From Neonectria sp. B-13 (taxonomy: Eukaryota > Ascomycota > Sordariomycetes > Hypocreales > Nectriaceae): a DNA stretch of 64,000 nucleotides. The position numbers were made by a program, and so were the translations under genes. Every line of letters begins with the position of its first letter. The stretch's first letter is position 1. Below the pieces are notes generated by a model. The model did not search any database. It had not been told where the DNA came from and saw only the letters and a list, made by a program, of their open reading frames with translations. The DNA is taken from assembly GCA_002682825.1 (NCBI GenBank), contig NOKP01000011.1:620420-684419 (forward strand), written 5' to 3'. Positions 1-11,428 of this stretch are shown here, in pieces.

Positions 1-2
1 CT

Positions 3-1283
3 GCTTCTGGCCAGGCTTCGTCTGATAATACGACACAAATATCGGCCAAGCGCGGCCTCGAGTCGTCGGAAGAAATAGACTGGTCGCAACAGCACGCCCT
101 CGACGTCGAACTCACGCCTCGTCCTCCGGCGCCCGCATCAGTCATTGGCACCTTTGCATCTGCCGAACGGGAGGATGATGTCGGTCACGACTCGGTCACG
201 ACTACGTTCTCGGCATCGCGCTCCAAAATCTCCAAGATCTCCCGTAATTCCTCACCGACAAAACAACTCTTCCATGCCGAACTGCGTCAAACTGGCTTTC
301 GGCAAGCGAGTTTCTCCAACGACGCCCAGCCAGATTCCCTCCGGATTCTATACAGAGACCTGAAGAGCGTCCACGACGGAGATGGGTTTCTGCCCCAGCA
401 ATTGAAGCCACAACTCGCGGACCTTCAGATGCCTCAGTATTTTTTCAGCCAGGCTGTTGCTACTACAGCGGCGGCGCAGACCGTACGGATACCACCCCGC
501 CGTCTTGTCCGCAGGATCTTGCGTGAGGCCAATACGTGTGATGTAGAGGGCAAAGGGGCATCCTCCTGGAATGCGGAGGTTCATCTCAGAGTGCTGGATT
601 GGCTGCTTCGAGAAGACGACGACGAGGACATGGACGTTGATTCCGGGAGAGAGGCGTCGCAGAACGTCAGCAAGCTCGACTATGAGTTCTGGTAGGCCAC
701 GCCCAACTTCGCGTAGACAATGAATGTAGTAGTTGACGTGGCAACTCGTCATAGTGTTAGTGCTGGACTCATTCCGCACTACCGACCAAGGGATGCGCCG
801 AGCAAGATGGTCGACTTCTGCCTCCCGATCCATCCCAACAGCCACGAACAAGCCGTCATCGATGTCGTCCGCCGATCTCGACCGGGCGAATCTATCAACC
901 ACACCGAATGGAGCACCCTGAGAAAGTACCCCGTCGCCCTCTCTATCAAGACTAAGCGTTTTGGCGAGAACTATGACACGGGACTGCTCCAGCTGGCCAC
1001 TTGGCACTCCGCGCAGTGGCGCTCGCTACGTTGGGGAGGGAGAAGTGTGTCGAGGATCGAGTTCCTGCCAGGCATCATCGTCCAAGGCCACGACTGGCAG
1101 TTTGTCGCAACGACATTGGGCCATGATGATATGGCTACCGTCTTCAGGCCACCCCTGCCCCTGGGGAGCACGAGGACGGAGCAGGATTTGTACAAGCTGG
1201 TGGTCGCCTTGCAGCGGCTGCAGCGCTGGGCTACGTCGGACTTCTGGCCGGCATTCAAACACGACATGCTGGGCATCACTTGA
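3..1283 (+). CDS. PD-(D/E)XK nuclease-like protein, copy A (5' end outside window)
   Basis: The frame is open from base 3, so the true start lies left of the window. Exons 3-691 and 755-1283; the intron (692-754) splits a TG|T codon after a Phe, the same place as in copies B, E and F. The product has a low-complexity Ser/Thr N-terminal part, then the family signature: WNAEVHLRVL before the intron, KMVDFC (metal-ligand Asp), NHTEW, LSIKTKR, a LQLATWHSAQWR block and FLPGIIVQGHDW. In the other copies the third motif reads (I/V)ETK, the E-x-K of this nuclease fold. Here the codon at 948-950 is AAG (Lys) instead of Glu, so the active site is probably lost although the frame stays open to the TGA at 1281-1283. 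Family assignment (resembles the fungal PDDEXK_12 group) is by motif only; the biological role is not known. Confidence 0.8.
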
Positions 1284-2075
1284 TGGCTGACGAGGGGCCG
1301 AGTGAAATAGCGATTCACACAATCGTCAAACAACCATCCTGAAATAGCCCAGTCAACATTTGTCGACCACATCTTCCCACCCGAGGGCACTTGCAAATGG
1401 CGTGACTCTACTCGTCTCGTCGTCAACTTATTTACGATGGGCAAGTACACGCATGTGATGAAACAAACAACCACGGAGCTTACCTGTCAACCGAGTACGC
1501 CTCACGCAGCGCCGGCTTGAAGAGCGAGAAGCGGCACCTATCTTCTCAGGTACCGCGTACTCCGATACCCAACATCGGACCACACCGCGAAACGGCGTCC
1601 CCGACAGTTCAGGCCAGTAGAGTGACGGGAGCGGAGGAGGCCGCGCTGGAGAAGACTGGGAGGGGCCCGCCACCGCCGTTGGCATCGGAGATAGCTTGGC
1701 GGGAGAGGTACGAGAGGCGACTAAAGGCGACGACGGCCTTGAATGACCCGAGGGTAGGCATGCTGTACGCATTCGAGCCCCACTCGCATCTCACGAGTGT
1801 GTTAAAGGACATCCTGGATATTGCCCTTTGGAGCACGAAATCGGAGAATATGTCGAAGAAAAAGCTTAACAAGTGAATTCCCTCACCAACCGACGACGTT
1901 TCGTATACTCGCCAGCTAGCTCTGGGTTGAGTCGATTAAGTGAGATTCCCCGCGCATCCACGTCTACCATATATGACCCAAGCATCACATGCTCGCCCAC
2001 TTCATCAGCAGACTCATACTCTGCTGTAGGTTTATCGTCTCTCGGTCATCGGAATGCAATTATTTCCGATGTCTT

Positions 2076-2300
2076 TCAATGGCCATAGTCCACTGGATTG
2101 ATAAAAAATAATTCTATGAGAGGGTACTTGAGGAAGGTCAAGTTGAATCGATTGCCCATATAATGCTTCAGAAGCTGCCTACTCCATGGTGATTTACGAG
2201 CCGACCATCCAGCTAAGACAACATCTATATCCTTGGAAAGAGAACGATCCTGAAAATCGGCTAATTCGATATGAAGATTCTCGTTGAGTATGATGTTCAT
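2076..2300 (-). pseudogene. Possible protein-kinase-like remnant
   Basis: A 74-codon minus frame reads NIILNENLHIELADFQDRSL, which resembles the stretch from the catalytic-loop Asn to the DFG-like motif (here ADF) of divergent fungal protein kinases. No HRD, no glycine loop and no C-lobe are visible in neighbouring frames, so at most this is a fragment. It could also be chance. Confidence 0.3.
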
Positions 2301-2389
2301 AGGCTGATATAACAGTGAATCACTGTGTCGGGGCTGGTTGACACAGAGGTCCGGATAAGGTGCTGACGTTCTCTCCCAGGTTACTTACC

Positions 2390-2515
2390 CATTCATTAAT
2401 ATTATTAGATATTAAACTAGTTAGTATTAATATAAGCAAGCCTAAACTATTCAACATTAATATGAGTAAATAGTAAACTATTAGTATTAGTTCTTTATCC
2501 TCTCTTTCTCAAGGT
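2390..2515. other. AT-rich island
   Basis: About 125 bases made mostly of TA, TTA and ATTAA words (ATTAATATTATTAG, ACTAGTTAGTATTAA), clearly richer in A+T than the GC-balanced flanks. Such patches are often relics of elements hit by repeat-induced point mutation, but no ends or coding remains are visible. Confidence 0.55.
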
Positions 2516-2718
2516 CCACTTCAAAAGTAATAACATGAGCCTCGAGGAATCTTGGGATTGGACATCGTCGCTGGAAATGTCCCTACACACCGCTAAATTT
2601 AGGACGCTGGCTGTGGCTGCTGCGCCAAGAAGTCAATCCACCCCCACCTTTCCATGATCTTGATAATACAGCAACAACACACAACAATAATTGACTAAGC
2701 CCGCAATGATGCGTCGCC

Positions 2719-4203
2719 ATGTCTGACAGCGAGAGGGGGAGTATCTTGTGCTGGCTTCAAGCCCTACCGGAAGCTTACGACGACTGCCACTCCCTCCCAC
2801 CGCCGTCATCGCCCTCGGTATCGCGCCCCAACAAGCGCAAAGCCCAATATCAACATCAACAGCCGAGTTTCCCGACATCGCTGCCGAGGATGGAGAAGGA
2901 GACGGATCTAACACCGACGTGGAAGTGACAACGAATTGTCGATGCTACAGGCACCGCCGCGACCGACCCAAACCAGACGACGCCGCGGCCTCCTCTCCGC
3001 AGCGGGCGTAGTTCAGCGTCAGTGTCGGCGTCCTTGGCCGCCTCAAGCGCAAGCGCCTCGTCCTCTCGTTCCGGATCTCCCAAGAAACAGTTCATGAACC
3101 TGCGCATCCAGGAATCAGGCATCGAGTTTCGCACGCTCGATGCAGCGCCCAGGCAGGAAGCGGCCAATCTTCTCAGCAATCTGCGCCAGATTGGCCGCGG
3201 CCTCGCCATCCTCCCCCACAGCGAGCGGCAGCGAATACTACAGGATGATGCCATCGATGCCCGCGAGTGGTCTTTCTCCTTCAAAGCGGCCGGCGAAGTT
3301 GATGCGCTGCCGGGTCGGATACCATCGCCGGAAGTTGTGGCCGTGGTTCGCAAGCGGGCCAAGAAGTGCCATGAACTCGGCCACGAGGAGGCGGCCTGGA
3401 ATTCCGAGGTGCACTTTCGCCTACTGGAATCCATCCTTCGAGACCCAAAAACGGACGAAGCCGGGCCCCTCAACTTTACAACCTGGTGAGTGTTGGACGC
3501 AACGCAATGCGCCTCGGCCAATGCAATGCCCTTCCCGTATCCCGACTAACAGTCGTCTAGCACCTCTGCCCGTCCGCACCCCAGATATCTCCCGCGATCC
3601 ATCCCTGCAAAGATGGTCGACATGTGCCTCTACGCCGACCTTGACCATGATGCCGATGCCATGGAGGCCCAACAAGCCCTCTGCCGCCAGACACCAACGT
3701 TCGCTGTTAACCACACCGACTTTGCGCCGCTGCAGTTGTCTCCCATCGTCCTAAGCATCGAAACCAAGAAGTCGGGCAAGGACCTCGATGTGGCACAGCT
3801 ACAGATCGGCATCTGGCTCGCTGCGCAGTGGTCCTTTCTTCGCTCCGCCGTTCTCCTATCATTGCAGGCACAGCAGGTGCAGTCAAGGCCCGACGAATCA
3901 ACATCATCTGCGCCGCAGCTGTTACAGCAGCAGCAAGAGCAAGAACAGCAGGCAGACAAGGCTCTAGCTCGGCTCGCCTTCCTCCCCGGTGTCATCGTCC
4001 AGGGCCACAAGTGGATGCTGGTGCTTTCGACGCGCGAGGGCCTCAAGACGGTACTGTGGGCTGAACAGCAGTTCGGCAGCACCCATCGCATCCTGGAGAC
4101 CTACCAGGTGGTTGCTGGGCTGCGGGAGCTTGCAGCATGGGCAAGGGATACCTACTTGCCGTGGTTTCAGGAGAACATCCTGGCGGGCTATGGACCTGGG
4201 TAA
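2719..4203 (+). pseudogene. PD-(D/E)XK nuclease-like protein, copy B (one in-frame stop)
   Basis: ATG at 2719 begins MSDSERGSILCWLQALPEA, matching the N-terminal helix of copies E (ILAWVQSLPEQ) and F (VLSWLDSLEL). The frame continues to 3485, a 75-bp intron (3486-3560, GTGAGT...CTAG) splits TG|C, and exon 2 runs to the TAA at 4201-4203. The only break is a TGA at 2926-2928; aligned copies favour an Arg there, so CGA to TGA is the simplest event. Downstream everything is intact: WNSEVHFRLL, KMVDMC, NHTDF, LSIETKKSGK with catalytic Glu at 3760-3762, LQIGIWLAAQW, FLPGVIVQGHKW. A glutamine-rich tract (LLQQQQEQEQQ) is inserted after the catalytic block. It may be a young pseudogene, or use a later start; a sequencing error would also explain it. 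Copy C follows 115 bp downstream on the same strand. Confidence 0.75.
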
Positions 4204-4321
4204 TAATCCTACCGGCTGCAGGCTATCTTTTACAAGACAACTGTCGCATCAATCGAAAGCAGAGAGTCAGGCCGGAACTCCTTCAGGCCATGCCAGCGCC
4301 TGACGATAGTCTTCCCACTTG

Positions 4322-5770
4322 AGATCTTACATCCAGCAGTGGCTAGATGAGGCGATCCTAGACCAGCCAGTTTCGACTGGTTCAAAGGACTTTGACACGC
4401 TGAATCCCCATTTCCATTCTACATTAAAAGCGTCATCCGACATGGCCATGCCACCGCCGACAACTCCGCCCTCGCGCATCGGGTCAGGTTCACCCCGAAA
4501 GAGACGGCGACCCGATCGCCAGCAGGAGGAAGGGGAGGGGACTGACGATGGATATGAATTGAGTCATCTCGAAGAAGACCTAGACAAGACGCTGAGCGCT
4601 TCATCGTTCTCGGCCTTACCGTCCACATCATGCAACCTCCCTCTCAGGAGCGCCCCCCTCGTCCAATCGTCTCCTTCTATAGCGCAGCCATCTACATCAC
4701 AAGCATCCTCAATAAGAAACTCAACCTGCCATTCACCCAGTCCCGTGAAAACTCTTACCTTAGAAATGCTCCGAAAGCCGGTCGAATTCGTTGGGTTGGC
4801 TGATGATCCCGACGCGCAACTTCCTCTCGAGATCCAACAGCTCTATAGAGATATCTATGACTTGGCCGTCGATCGAGAAAGCTTTATTCCCAAACCCCTT
4901 AAGAAGGCGGTTCAGGGACTTGTCCCGGACGTTAAAGCGCGGTACTTCTATGAGCAAGACGAACCATACGACTCATCAACAGCCTCGCGAGAGCTCGAGA
5001 CACTGCTGGACATCAAAGCCCTCAAGCCCTTCAAGAAACCTCTCCTCCGCCGTCATATCCTTACATCCTCCCGAATTAGCCCTGCCTTCATTCCTCTGAT
5101 TCAAGAGGGTTCGTGCTACGACGTCGTCGGCTCCAAGATGGTCGACTACGGCATTGCTCTCCACCCAGAAGGCGGGGATCCTCTGGACTTCTCTATTCGC
5201 CGTGCCCTCGCACACCTACCCGCCCATTCCCATCACCTCAACCAGACTGCCCACGACCCTATCCGTTTCGCTGCCAATGTTGTGTCCATTGAGACAAAAA
5301 CAAGTGCCAACGGTCTACAGGAGACAAGGCTGCAAGCTGGCATCTGGATAGCTGCTTGGTACACGCGAACCCAGCAACTACTGCGACGAACGAGAGCAGG
5401 GGAGGAGGAGAGACATGACGAGAAGGGCGATCAAGAGGATGGGGGAGCCAGTGACAAGATACAACTACTTATCCCAGTTCCAGTCATTATCGTCATTGAG
5501 CACGAATTGAAGCTATTCTTTGCATGCGACCGCGGGAATAAGATTGTAAGTCTCCTATCTTGCCACCTTTTTTTTTACTATGGCGTGGTATGGCTTGACC
5601 CTATTAAAGTACTGACTGATATCATGGATTTCAGGACATTGTCGGACACATCAGTATCGGAGATACGAAGAGCCTCGACGGTCTTTGTTATAGTTGTCGC
5701 CGTCATCCGCCGCCTCGCGACTTGGAATCAGGACGACTTTCATACTTGGCTTGAGAACATCCTTACTTGA
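4322..5770 (+). pseudogene. PD-(D/E)XK nuclease-like protein, copy C (start unclear, late frameshift)
   Basis: The frame opens after a TAG at 4307; its beginning, SYIQQWLDEAILDQ, resembles the family N-terminus, but the first in-frame ATG is 4441, so the original start seems lost or lies in an unseen exon. The body is complete: Ser/Pro-rich linker with KRRR (possible nuclear signal), KMVDYGIAL, VVSIETKTSANG with the catalytic Glu, LQAGIWIAAW, and VIIVIEHEL. An intron with canonical ends spans 5546-5634 (GTAAGT...TTTCAG). After it the expected DIVGHISIGDTKSLDG is in phase, but the conserved C-terminus (VAVIRRLATWNQDDF) is in another frame, so a 1-base loss or 2-base gain lies near 5685-5700. 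The stop in the C-terminal frame is at 5768-5770. No intron occurs at the TG|C site used in copies A, B, E and F. Confidence 0.7.
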
Positions 5771-6224
5771 CTTGATATGTAGAAATCTAAGGGACATTAT
5801 TTTCTGATAAGACTTAACCCAATTGTGGAAAATTGGATATGACCTTGCGTTGGTATCGGCCACAGGCTGGCTGACACTAGGCTAAGAGTAAAGAATGAAG
5901 AAACTCGGATTTAGGAAATTGTAGCCGCCGGGACAGACACTGCAGCAAGTCTAGAGATGGAGAAAGGGACAAGAGACGCGGATTCCAGTGGCCCAAGACA
6001 ACCGAGGATCTATGCACTGCTGCAGGCCCTGGCTTGCGAATGTTTCAGCGTCTAGATCTCGTTGTGAATCCTAGAGTATGTCTGTAATGACGCTATAGAT
6101 TACTGAATCACACTCAACCTCCAGCTATAAAGAGTTCTCGATTCGCCGGCCCTAAAATGCCTCTCTTATCGACTTTATAGAAGAGTGAACTAAAACCCCA
6201 TCAGGAAAGAAGCCAAACGCCAAC
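5771..6224. other. Intergenic, nothing recognised
   Basis: No domain-bearing frame, RNA gene or repeat was recognised on either strand. Confidence 0.5.
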
Positions 6225-6422
6225 ATGTGCCATACTCACACCGTTCGATACGACTGCAATAAATGCAAAAGGCATATAAGTACTGACGACCGGACGTTTC
6301 AGTGCGAGGCCCAAACAATGGGGAGGCTCGATAAGTGTTTTCTTACTGCCTCGAGTACCCAACACTTCGTTCAATGCCGGTACTGTTGGGATGGATCTGT
6401 AATAGTCAACGGGATATTGTGA
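6225..6422 (+). CDS. Small cysteine-rich hypothetical protein
   Basis: A 65-codon frame from ATG to TGA encodes a peptide with seven Cys, including CNKC and CRYC pairs and several His, the spacing of a small zinc-binding ribbon. There is no signal peptide, so it is probably intracellular. Small fungal proteins of this look are common but I cannot name a function. No intron is needed. Confidence 0.4.
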   Translation: MCHTHTVRYDCNKCKRHISTDDRTFQCEAQTMGRLDKCFLTASSTQHFVQCRYCWDGSVIVNGIL

Positions 6423-6640
6423 TATTCTGGGGCACCCAACTCCACGAGAGAGGGATTATCGTCTAGCCATCAAGCCTGTCCTCAACCGATGCCGAGCGGC
6501 TCTCAACCACGATCGGACTGTGGTAACCAACTCTCTTCACCGTCAGCGCTTTGTCTTCCTCTAGCCCGATCGCGTACATCGCCTTGCCTAGCCGATTGGT
6601 TCCTCTATCTTGCCCATTCCTCCGGATATCAACGAGTACT
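6423..6640. other. Short intergenic stretch
   Basis: Between the small Cys-rich frame and the stop of the next minus-strand gene; nothing recognised. Confidence 0.4.
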
Positions 6641-7617
6641 TTAGACTATCGCACGCCAGACTCGAGCTGCGTATTGTTGAAGATCTTGGATCCCAATGAC
6701 AATATCATGCTCCCCTGGTCCCGGTGCTCGGAGGAAGAGCTGGTCGAACTCCAGCAGCAGTGCACCTCTAGTGACATCATGCGATGCTGGCTCGCGGAGA
6801 TCCAAATTGCCAGATATTGGCGAGATCTTAATGGCTTGGTCGAGGCGCGGCTCAAGTGCCGCGGCAGCCCGAGTCATCGTAGCCCCTGGACGAGGGTGTG
6901 CTGGGTATTCTCGGTACTTTTCGAGAATGATCTCGCTCTGGTGTACCTTGATCTTAGCGAGAATGACGATCTTGACTTGGTGGTTTGATGTGCTGAACCA
7001 CCATCTCATATCTGCTCTTAAATGTGAGAGAGTGAAGGAGTAACCCGATTCAATGACAAGCGTTGGCCAATCTTTGGGTCCTCCGCGCTGAGGGTGTGGA
7101 GAGCCAGTCGAGTCCCCCTCCCCACCATCCCCATTTGGGCGATCTTGTTGTCGATGTGTGGTAGCACCGTCAGTTTCCCAAGATTCTTCCAGGCCCATGT
7201 TGTTGATTTTGAAGTGGACCTTGAGATAGAGGGCAGTGTGAAGGCGTTCGTGCGGCTTTGTTGGAATTGCAATGATGAGCAACTTCCGGTCTGCGAGGAA
7301 GCGCCTCAACCGAAAGTTCCGGTGACTACACCCCCTTGCTTCATCGATGTTTTCAAAGTCTTGTGCTGAAACGCCTGCACTCGTTTTAGTACGCTAAAAG
7401 CAAGAAAATTGCCCCGTCGAAACATACCTTCAACAAAGAGGACATCTCCCGGGGCATCGGCAACATCTTGGAAGAGCTTCTTGATATTCGAGAAGCGGAC
7501 CGTTGGCGCTGCTTCTTCTAATGTTGACACTTCTGTTGCTGGTGTCGAACTGAATGCTAATGAAGCTGCAGTGGAAGGACGTCGAGACTCGTTCGATGCA
7601 ATACTAGGAGGTTCCAT
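6641..7617 (-). CDS. Conserved fungal hypothetical protein (304 aa)
   Basis: Exons 7428-7617 and 7365 down to 6641 on the minus strand; the intron between (7366-7427, GTATGT...TTTCAG) keeps phase (GAA G|CA). The N-terminus is Ser/Thr-rich (MEPPSIASNESRRPSTAA). The body has blocks I recognise from a large uncharacterised protein family of filamentous fungi: RRFLADRKL, IPTKPHERLH, DWPTLVIESGYS, ADMRWWFSTSNHQVKIVILA, HPRPGATMTR and VTRGALLLEF. The pattern of hydrophobic strands with VIESG and KIVILA recalls a restriction-endonuclease-like core, but that is only a suggestion. The stop codon is at 6641-6643. It appears intact; its function is unknown. Confidence 0.7.
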
Positions 7618-7800
7618 TATTCAAGAGATGTTTGTATGATCGAAGGTGGAGAAGTTGGAAGCGCCAAGATTTGCAAGGGTGTGATGTGCAAGGTGCGGGG
7701 CCAAAGTAGTCCGTGCAGCGAGGCGTGCAGAGGACATACACGGTCACGTGATGAGACAAGTTGTCAGATTCAATCATTACACCATTTTCCAGATCATCAT

Positions 7801-9645
7801 CTACATCAAACACAGTGTCCCGACCTTGAAGTGGATTGTACGCACGAATTCCTCCCACCAAGGCTTCCTCTCGGCTGTATCATCAAGTATGTTGGCGGAC
7901 AGGGAGAGAGGAGGAAGCTTAATGTCGCCTGCCCAGACTCCTTTCAAAGTCTCATGTACACGGAACACATTCTACAGGCCCGGTTAGAATCCAAGAGATA
8001 TGTGGAGAGATAAAACAACATTCACCTTTCGGATGTTGTGCATCGCAACCAGTTCAATCCAGCGGTTGGAGATTTCCTTGTGTTCGTACTTAGTAGCGAG
8101 CACACCAAGCAAGAAGGCGAAAAAGGAAGGCATGGTGGTCATGCAATAGCCCGAGCTTGGCATTATCTTCATACACTCTGCCAGGCCATCCAAACTTTCA
8201 ACAACATCCTTGTGGTCTAGTGGTAGCCTGCTGTAAAGTGAGAAAAAGGGTCATGGAGATTCCGACAATTTTACCTGTTTGCCCGACACTGAATGTATGC
8301 AAGGGCCGCATACCGCCATGCCTGAGCCATAATCAGGATCATCTCACGACGAGACCTGATGACGTAGGGCGGGAATTTCTGGTTTCGAATCTCGATCAAG
8401 CCAACTTCATTCGTGTCTCCATCGGCCGACCACTGGCAGGTGTTGTACAAAGCGTCCAGCACAGGAAGGCAATTGCCTCTCTCTCTGACGAGTTTGGGAA
8501 CTGTTCCAAGAAGATATAGTATCTGTCTGGAACAACCACATTCCCCGTGGATTTCAGTTAGTTCATCACTTGTGCCGATATTAAGCCACAAAAACTGGGC
8601 GCTCTCGTGCTCTGCTGGTAGCATCGACACAGCTTGCGAGAGGATCATGCCCCGAGCAACCGCAACGCACAGTGAGACACGGTATCTTGAAAGCGGCTGA
8701 AAGGTTAAAAGTGGCAGCTCGGGGGGGTAGATCATATTGAGGCACCTGTTTGCCGTTTCGAGCCTCCCTGACCAATCGGGCCCTGGTGGCACTCGACTTA
8801 TTGCCTAGGAGAATCGTCAGACGTGGAGCCAGTCAGTCAAGCAGGGTGCGCAGCTTACCTTTTGCATGGTAAGAATGACAGCCAGCGAAAGGATCAAATC
8901 CAGCTTGCAGACGGGCAGCTTGACGAGGGCTTTCAGGTATTTCTTGGCGCATTTCTGCCATTTCATGACGAGTATAGCGACGCGTGAATCGAAACGTTCG
9001 TGCAGTCTGCCGGCACCAACAAGACCGAGAACCGCCCGGCGGAAATACCCATCCTTTGCCATGATGGGGGGAAAGTCCTTCAGCCAGATGTTCGCTTCCT
9101 CGGTGATGGTCCGAGTAGAACACCATGATGTGAAGTCTGGAAGCGATACCAAATCAGCGGCTGGGACGAGACAAACGGAGGCGAAGGCGAAACGAAACGA
9201 AACGAAACATACACAAGGCAAGGAACGGTACTTCGCACATCTCCTTGTGGCCAGTTTTGATGCAGTCGGGCAGCCACGGCTGAGCGTGGAAGCGCTCCAA
9301 CTCGGCCTTGCCGTCTGGTTGCGCTGGCGCGATAAGTCGGCCCCGGCGCGCCAACCTGCTGGGTTGAGGGCCATCATGTGCACGTCGGTCTTCACCCAGG
9401 GCAACGAATCGCGGGTGTGGTCTCGAGGCTGAGCCTGGGGTCAAATGTTGCTCTGGCAGAAGGCAGGCTGGCGGAAGAGGAAGAGTCCAAGGGCAGGCCA
9501 AGTCTTGTCCTTGTTCTTGTCCTTGTTCTTGTTCACGTGGGGGACTGGGAAGGCCGTCGGCCCATGATTGACCATGGCCCTGGGCGACAAGGCCGCCGCT
9601 CGCAGCATACCATGGCGGAATGCCCCATGTAAAATTGGCATCCAT
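7801..9645 (-). CDS. Fungal-specific transcription factor domain protein (Fungal_trans_2 type), 538 aa
   Basis: Five minus-strand exons fit phase exactly: 9645-9213, 9136-8859, 8804-8275, 8230-8026 and 7971-7801, with donors GTATGT, GTAAGC, GTAAAA, GTGAAT and AG acceptors. The product carries the middle-homology pattern of fungal regulators: EANIWLKDFPPIMAKDGYFR (N-terminal helix), ILVMKWQKCAKKYLKAL, LLTFQPLSRYRV, GECGCSRQILYLLGTVPKL (highly characteristic), and a C-terminal KPWWEEFVRTIHF. No Zn2Cys6 cluster is visible in the 144 codons before the first intron, so the protein lacks a binuclear cluster in this model or has it on an undetected upstream exon. Expected location is the nucleus, with a regulatory role. 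No biosynthetic cluster is adjacent to hint at a target. The start at 9645 is the first ATG of the open frame. Confidence 0.8.
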
Positions 9646-11428
9646 GATGATGGACAGGAGCCTTGGCCAGCGGGGAAGTTGACGAGGCAGCAGAGACAGC
9701 AGTTCGCATGGACGGGACGGGGAGCCCTGAGCCTGAGCCTGGGCTTGGAGGGCCTCCCATTAAGTACTAATTACTCCGTACCCAGCTGAACGCCCTCACC
9801 TTTTAGTAGTACTTACTAAACTGTCCGATGTCTCAAGTGCACTGCAGGCTTACAGGCTTGCAGGAGCCGGCTGGCCACACGTGGAGGGTGCTTGGAGCGG
9901 CGTGGCGCCCTACATGGAGTTCAATCGCCACCAGCCAGCCTCGTAATGGGCCTCAGGATGCCGCAGAAGTGCAGAAGTGCAGAGGTGCAGTTGTGTAGTA
10001 GTAGTTATGCTCTCTGCTATTCAGACCCTGTTCCGCGTTTGATTGACATGGATTAGGTGGCTGGACTCGACTCGGCAGAGGGCCCAACCCCTGCCCGGAC
10101 CCACTGTTTGTTGGCTCAAGAACCAGAACGGCCTACTAGTGTTCCTGTTTGAATCGAATGGGGGGGGGCCCGATTTGGCAAGATCGTCAGGCCAAACCCT
10201 CCTTGCAGCACGGTACGTACTTGTACGCTGCACTGATGGCACACCGCGTCCTCCTGAAGTGCTCCTGCTCAGAGCGAAAGCGCAGGCACATCTGGCAGAC
10301 CGGATGGCAGACCGGATGCCGTCTCCCGTCCTTGTTACTTACTCTACCTTCTTTACCCGGGAGGCAGACTAGCTGCTCTTTCGTTAGTGCGAGAGAACCC
10401 TGCCCGCCAACTCAGCCTTACTCGCTGTCGCACAATGCCATCTTGCAAGTCGAACACGGGCTAGTTGACCCCTCGAAGGTACTTGCCAAACTGGACATCC
10501 TTAAAAAGACTCTGGATGTTGACGACTCGCACGGGGAAAATTGGGTAGGTATTGTTGTTATTACAGCCACGATTATGGGGGGGCTTTTATTCATTTACCA
10601 GAGCTAACTTTTTCTCCATTTCTCCATTTCCTCATTGTCTCGACGACTAGGTTAGACCGGGACAAACTTAGGCTCTTATTTTCAACGACATACACATACT
10701 TACGAATGCGACTAGTTTAATCCCATTCATCTCACTGTACCAGATGCTAAGTATTGGGCATCCCACCAACACCTGGACGGGGTAGGGAAAGCACGTGATC
10801 TTTGCCTGAATGAGCCGGCTCTCTATCTACTCCTTGATGGCGCATTGCTGCTTGAGTAACCGGAGCTGTAGCTCTCCTTCTCAACTTCCTCCTGCAGCGC
10901 CCAAGAAGACTTGAGCTGGCAGGCTACTTTGACTTGAAGCCGATGCATGCACTCCTTTCGCTCGCATCCTCAAAAGTCTCTGGCACAAGCAGAGCAGGCT
11001 GGCATGCTAACGAAAGACTTCATTTCGTATGTTTAATTACCCCTCACCATGGTTGCACGCTGATTTAGAAACAACCTAGACCACCTTCTCCCACAAATTC
11101 GACAGTAGGCTGGAATGCCAACAAAGGATGAGGACACAAGCAGGCTGCAAAGCCAACGAAGGACGACATGGTATGTTGATTACCCTTCACCATGATTGCA
11201 CGCTAATTCCTTGGTTAGGTAAATGCCTGGACAAGCCTCTCCCCCGACGACGATGACCTGAAATACCTTGGACCATACGTTGCATTCGAAGAAATTCCAG
11301 CCGCGAGCCATGATCGGACGCTAGTACATGATTGCGAAGAAGCTGCCTTTTACCATCCCGATGGCAATATGCTCTGGACCACTCGAGGAAGAACAAGCTG
11401 CGGTCGAATCAAGCTCCGAGCAAATATT
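9646..11428. other. Intergenic region, 1.8 kb, no supported gene
   Basis: Short frames only; the one ending at 10607 has a C-terminal hydrophobic stretch (VGIVVITATIMGGLLFIY) but no other support. Simple repeats include GCAGAAGT units near 9963-9990 and a CTTGTC/CTTGTT hexamer run near 9506-9535 inside the transcription factor's first exon. Confidence 0.4.

Larger units (their letters stand above)
1284..2718. other. Intergenic region with kinase-like scrap and AT-rich island
   Basis: Between nuclease copies A and B. Open frames here (for example 1517-1876 +) have no recognisable domain. It contains a possible kinase remnant (2076-2300, -) and an AT-rich patch (about 2390-2515), listed separately. 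Confidence 0.5.

Noticed and set aside
8214..8228. tRNA-like A-box (TGGTCTAGTGGTAG)
   Set aside because: No matching B-box or cloverleaf follows, and the bases lie at an exon/intron border of the transcription factor gene.
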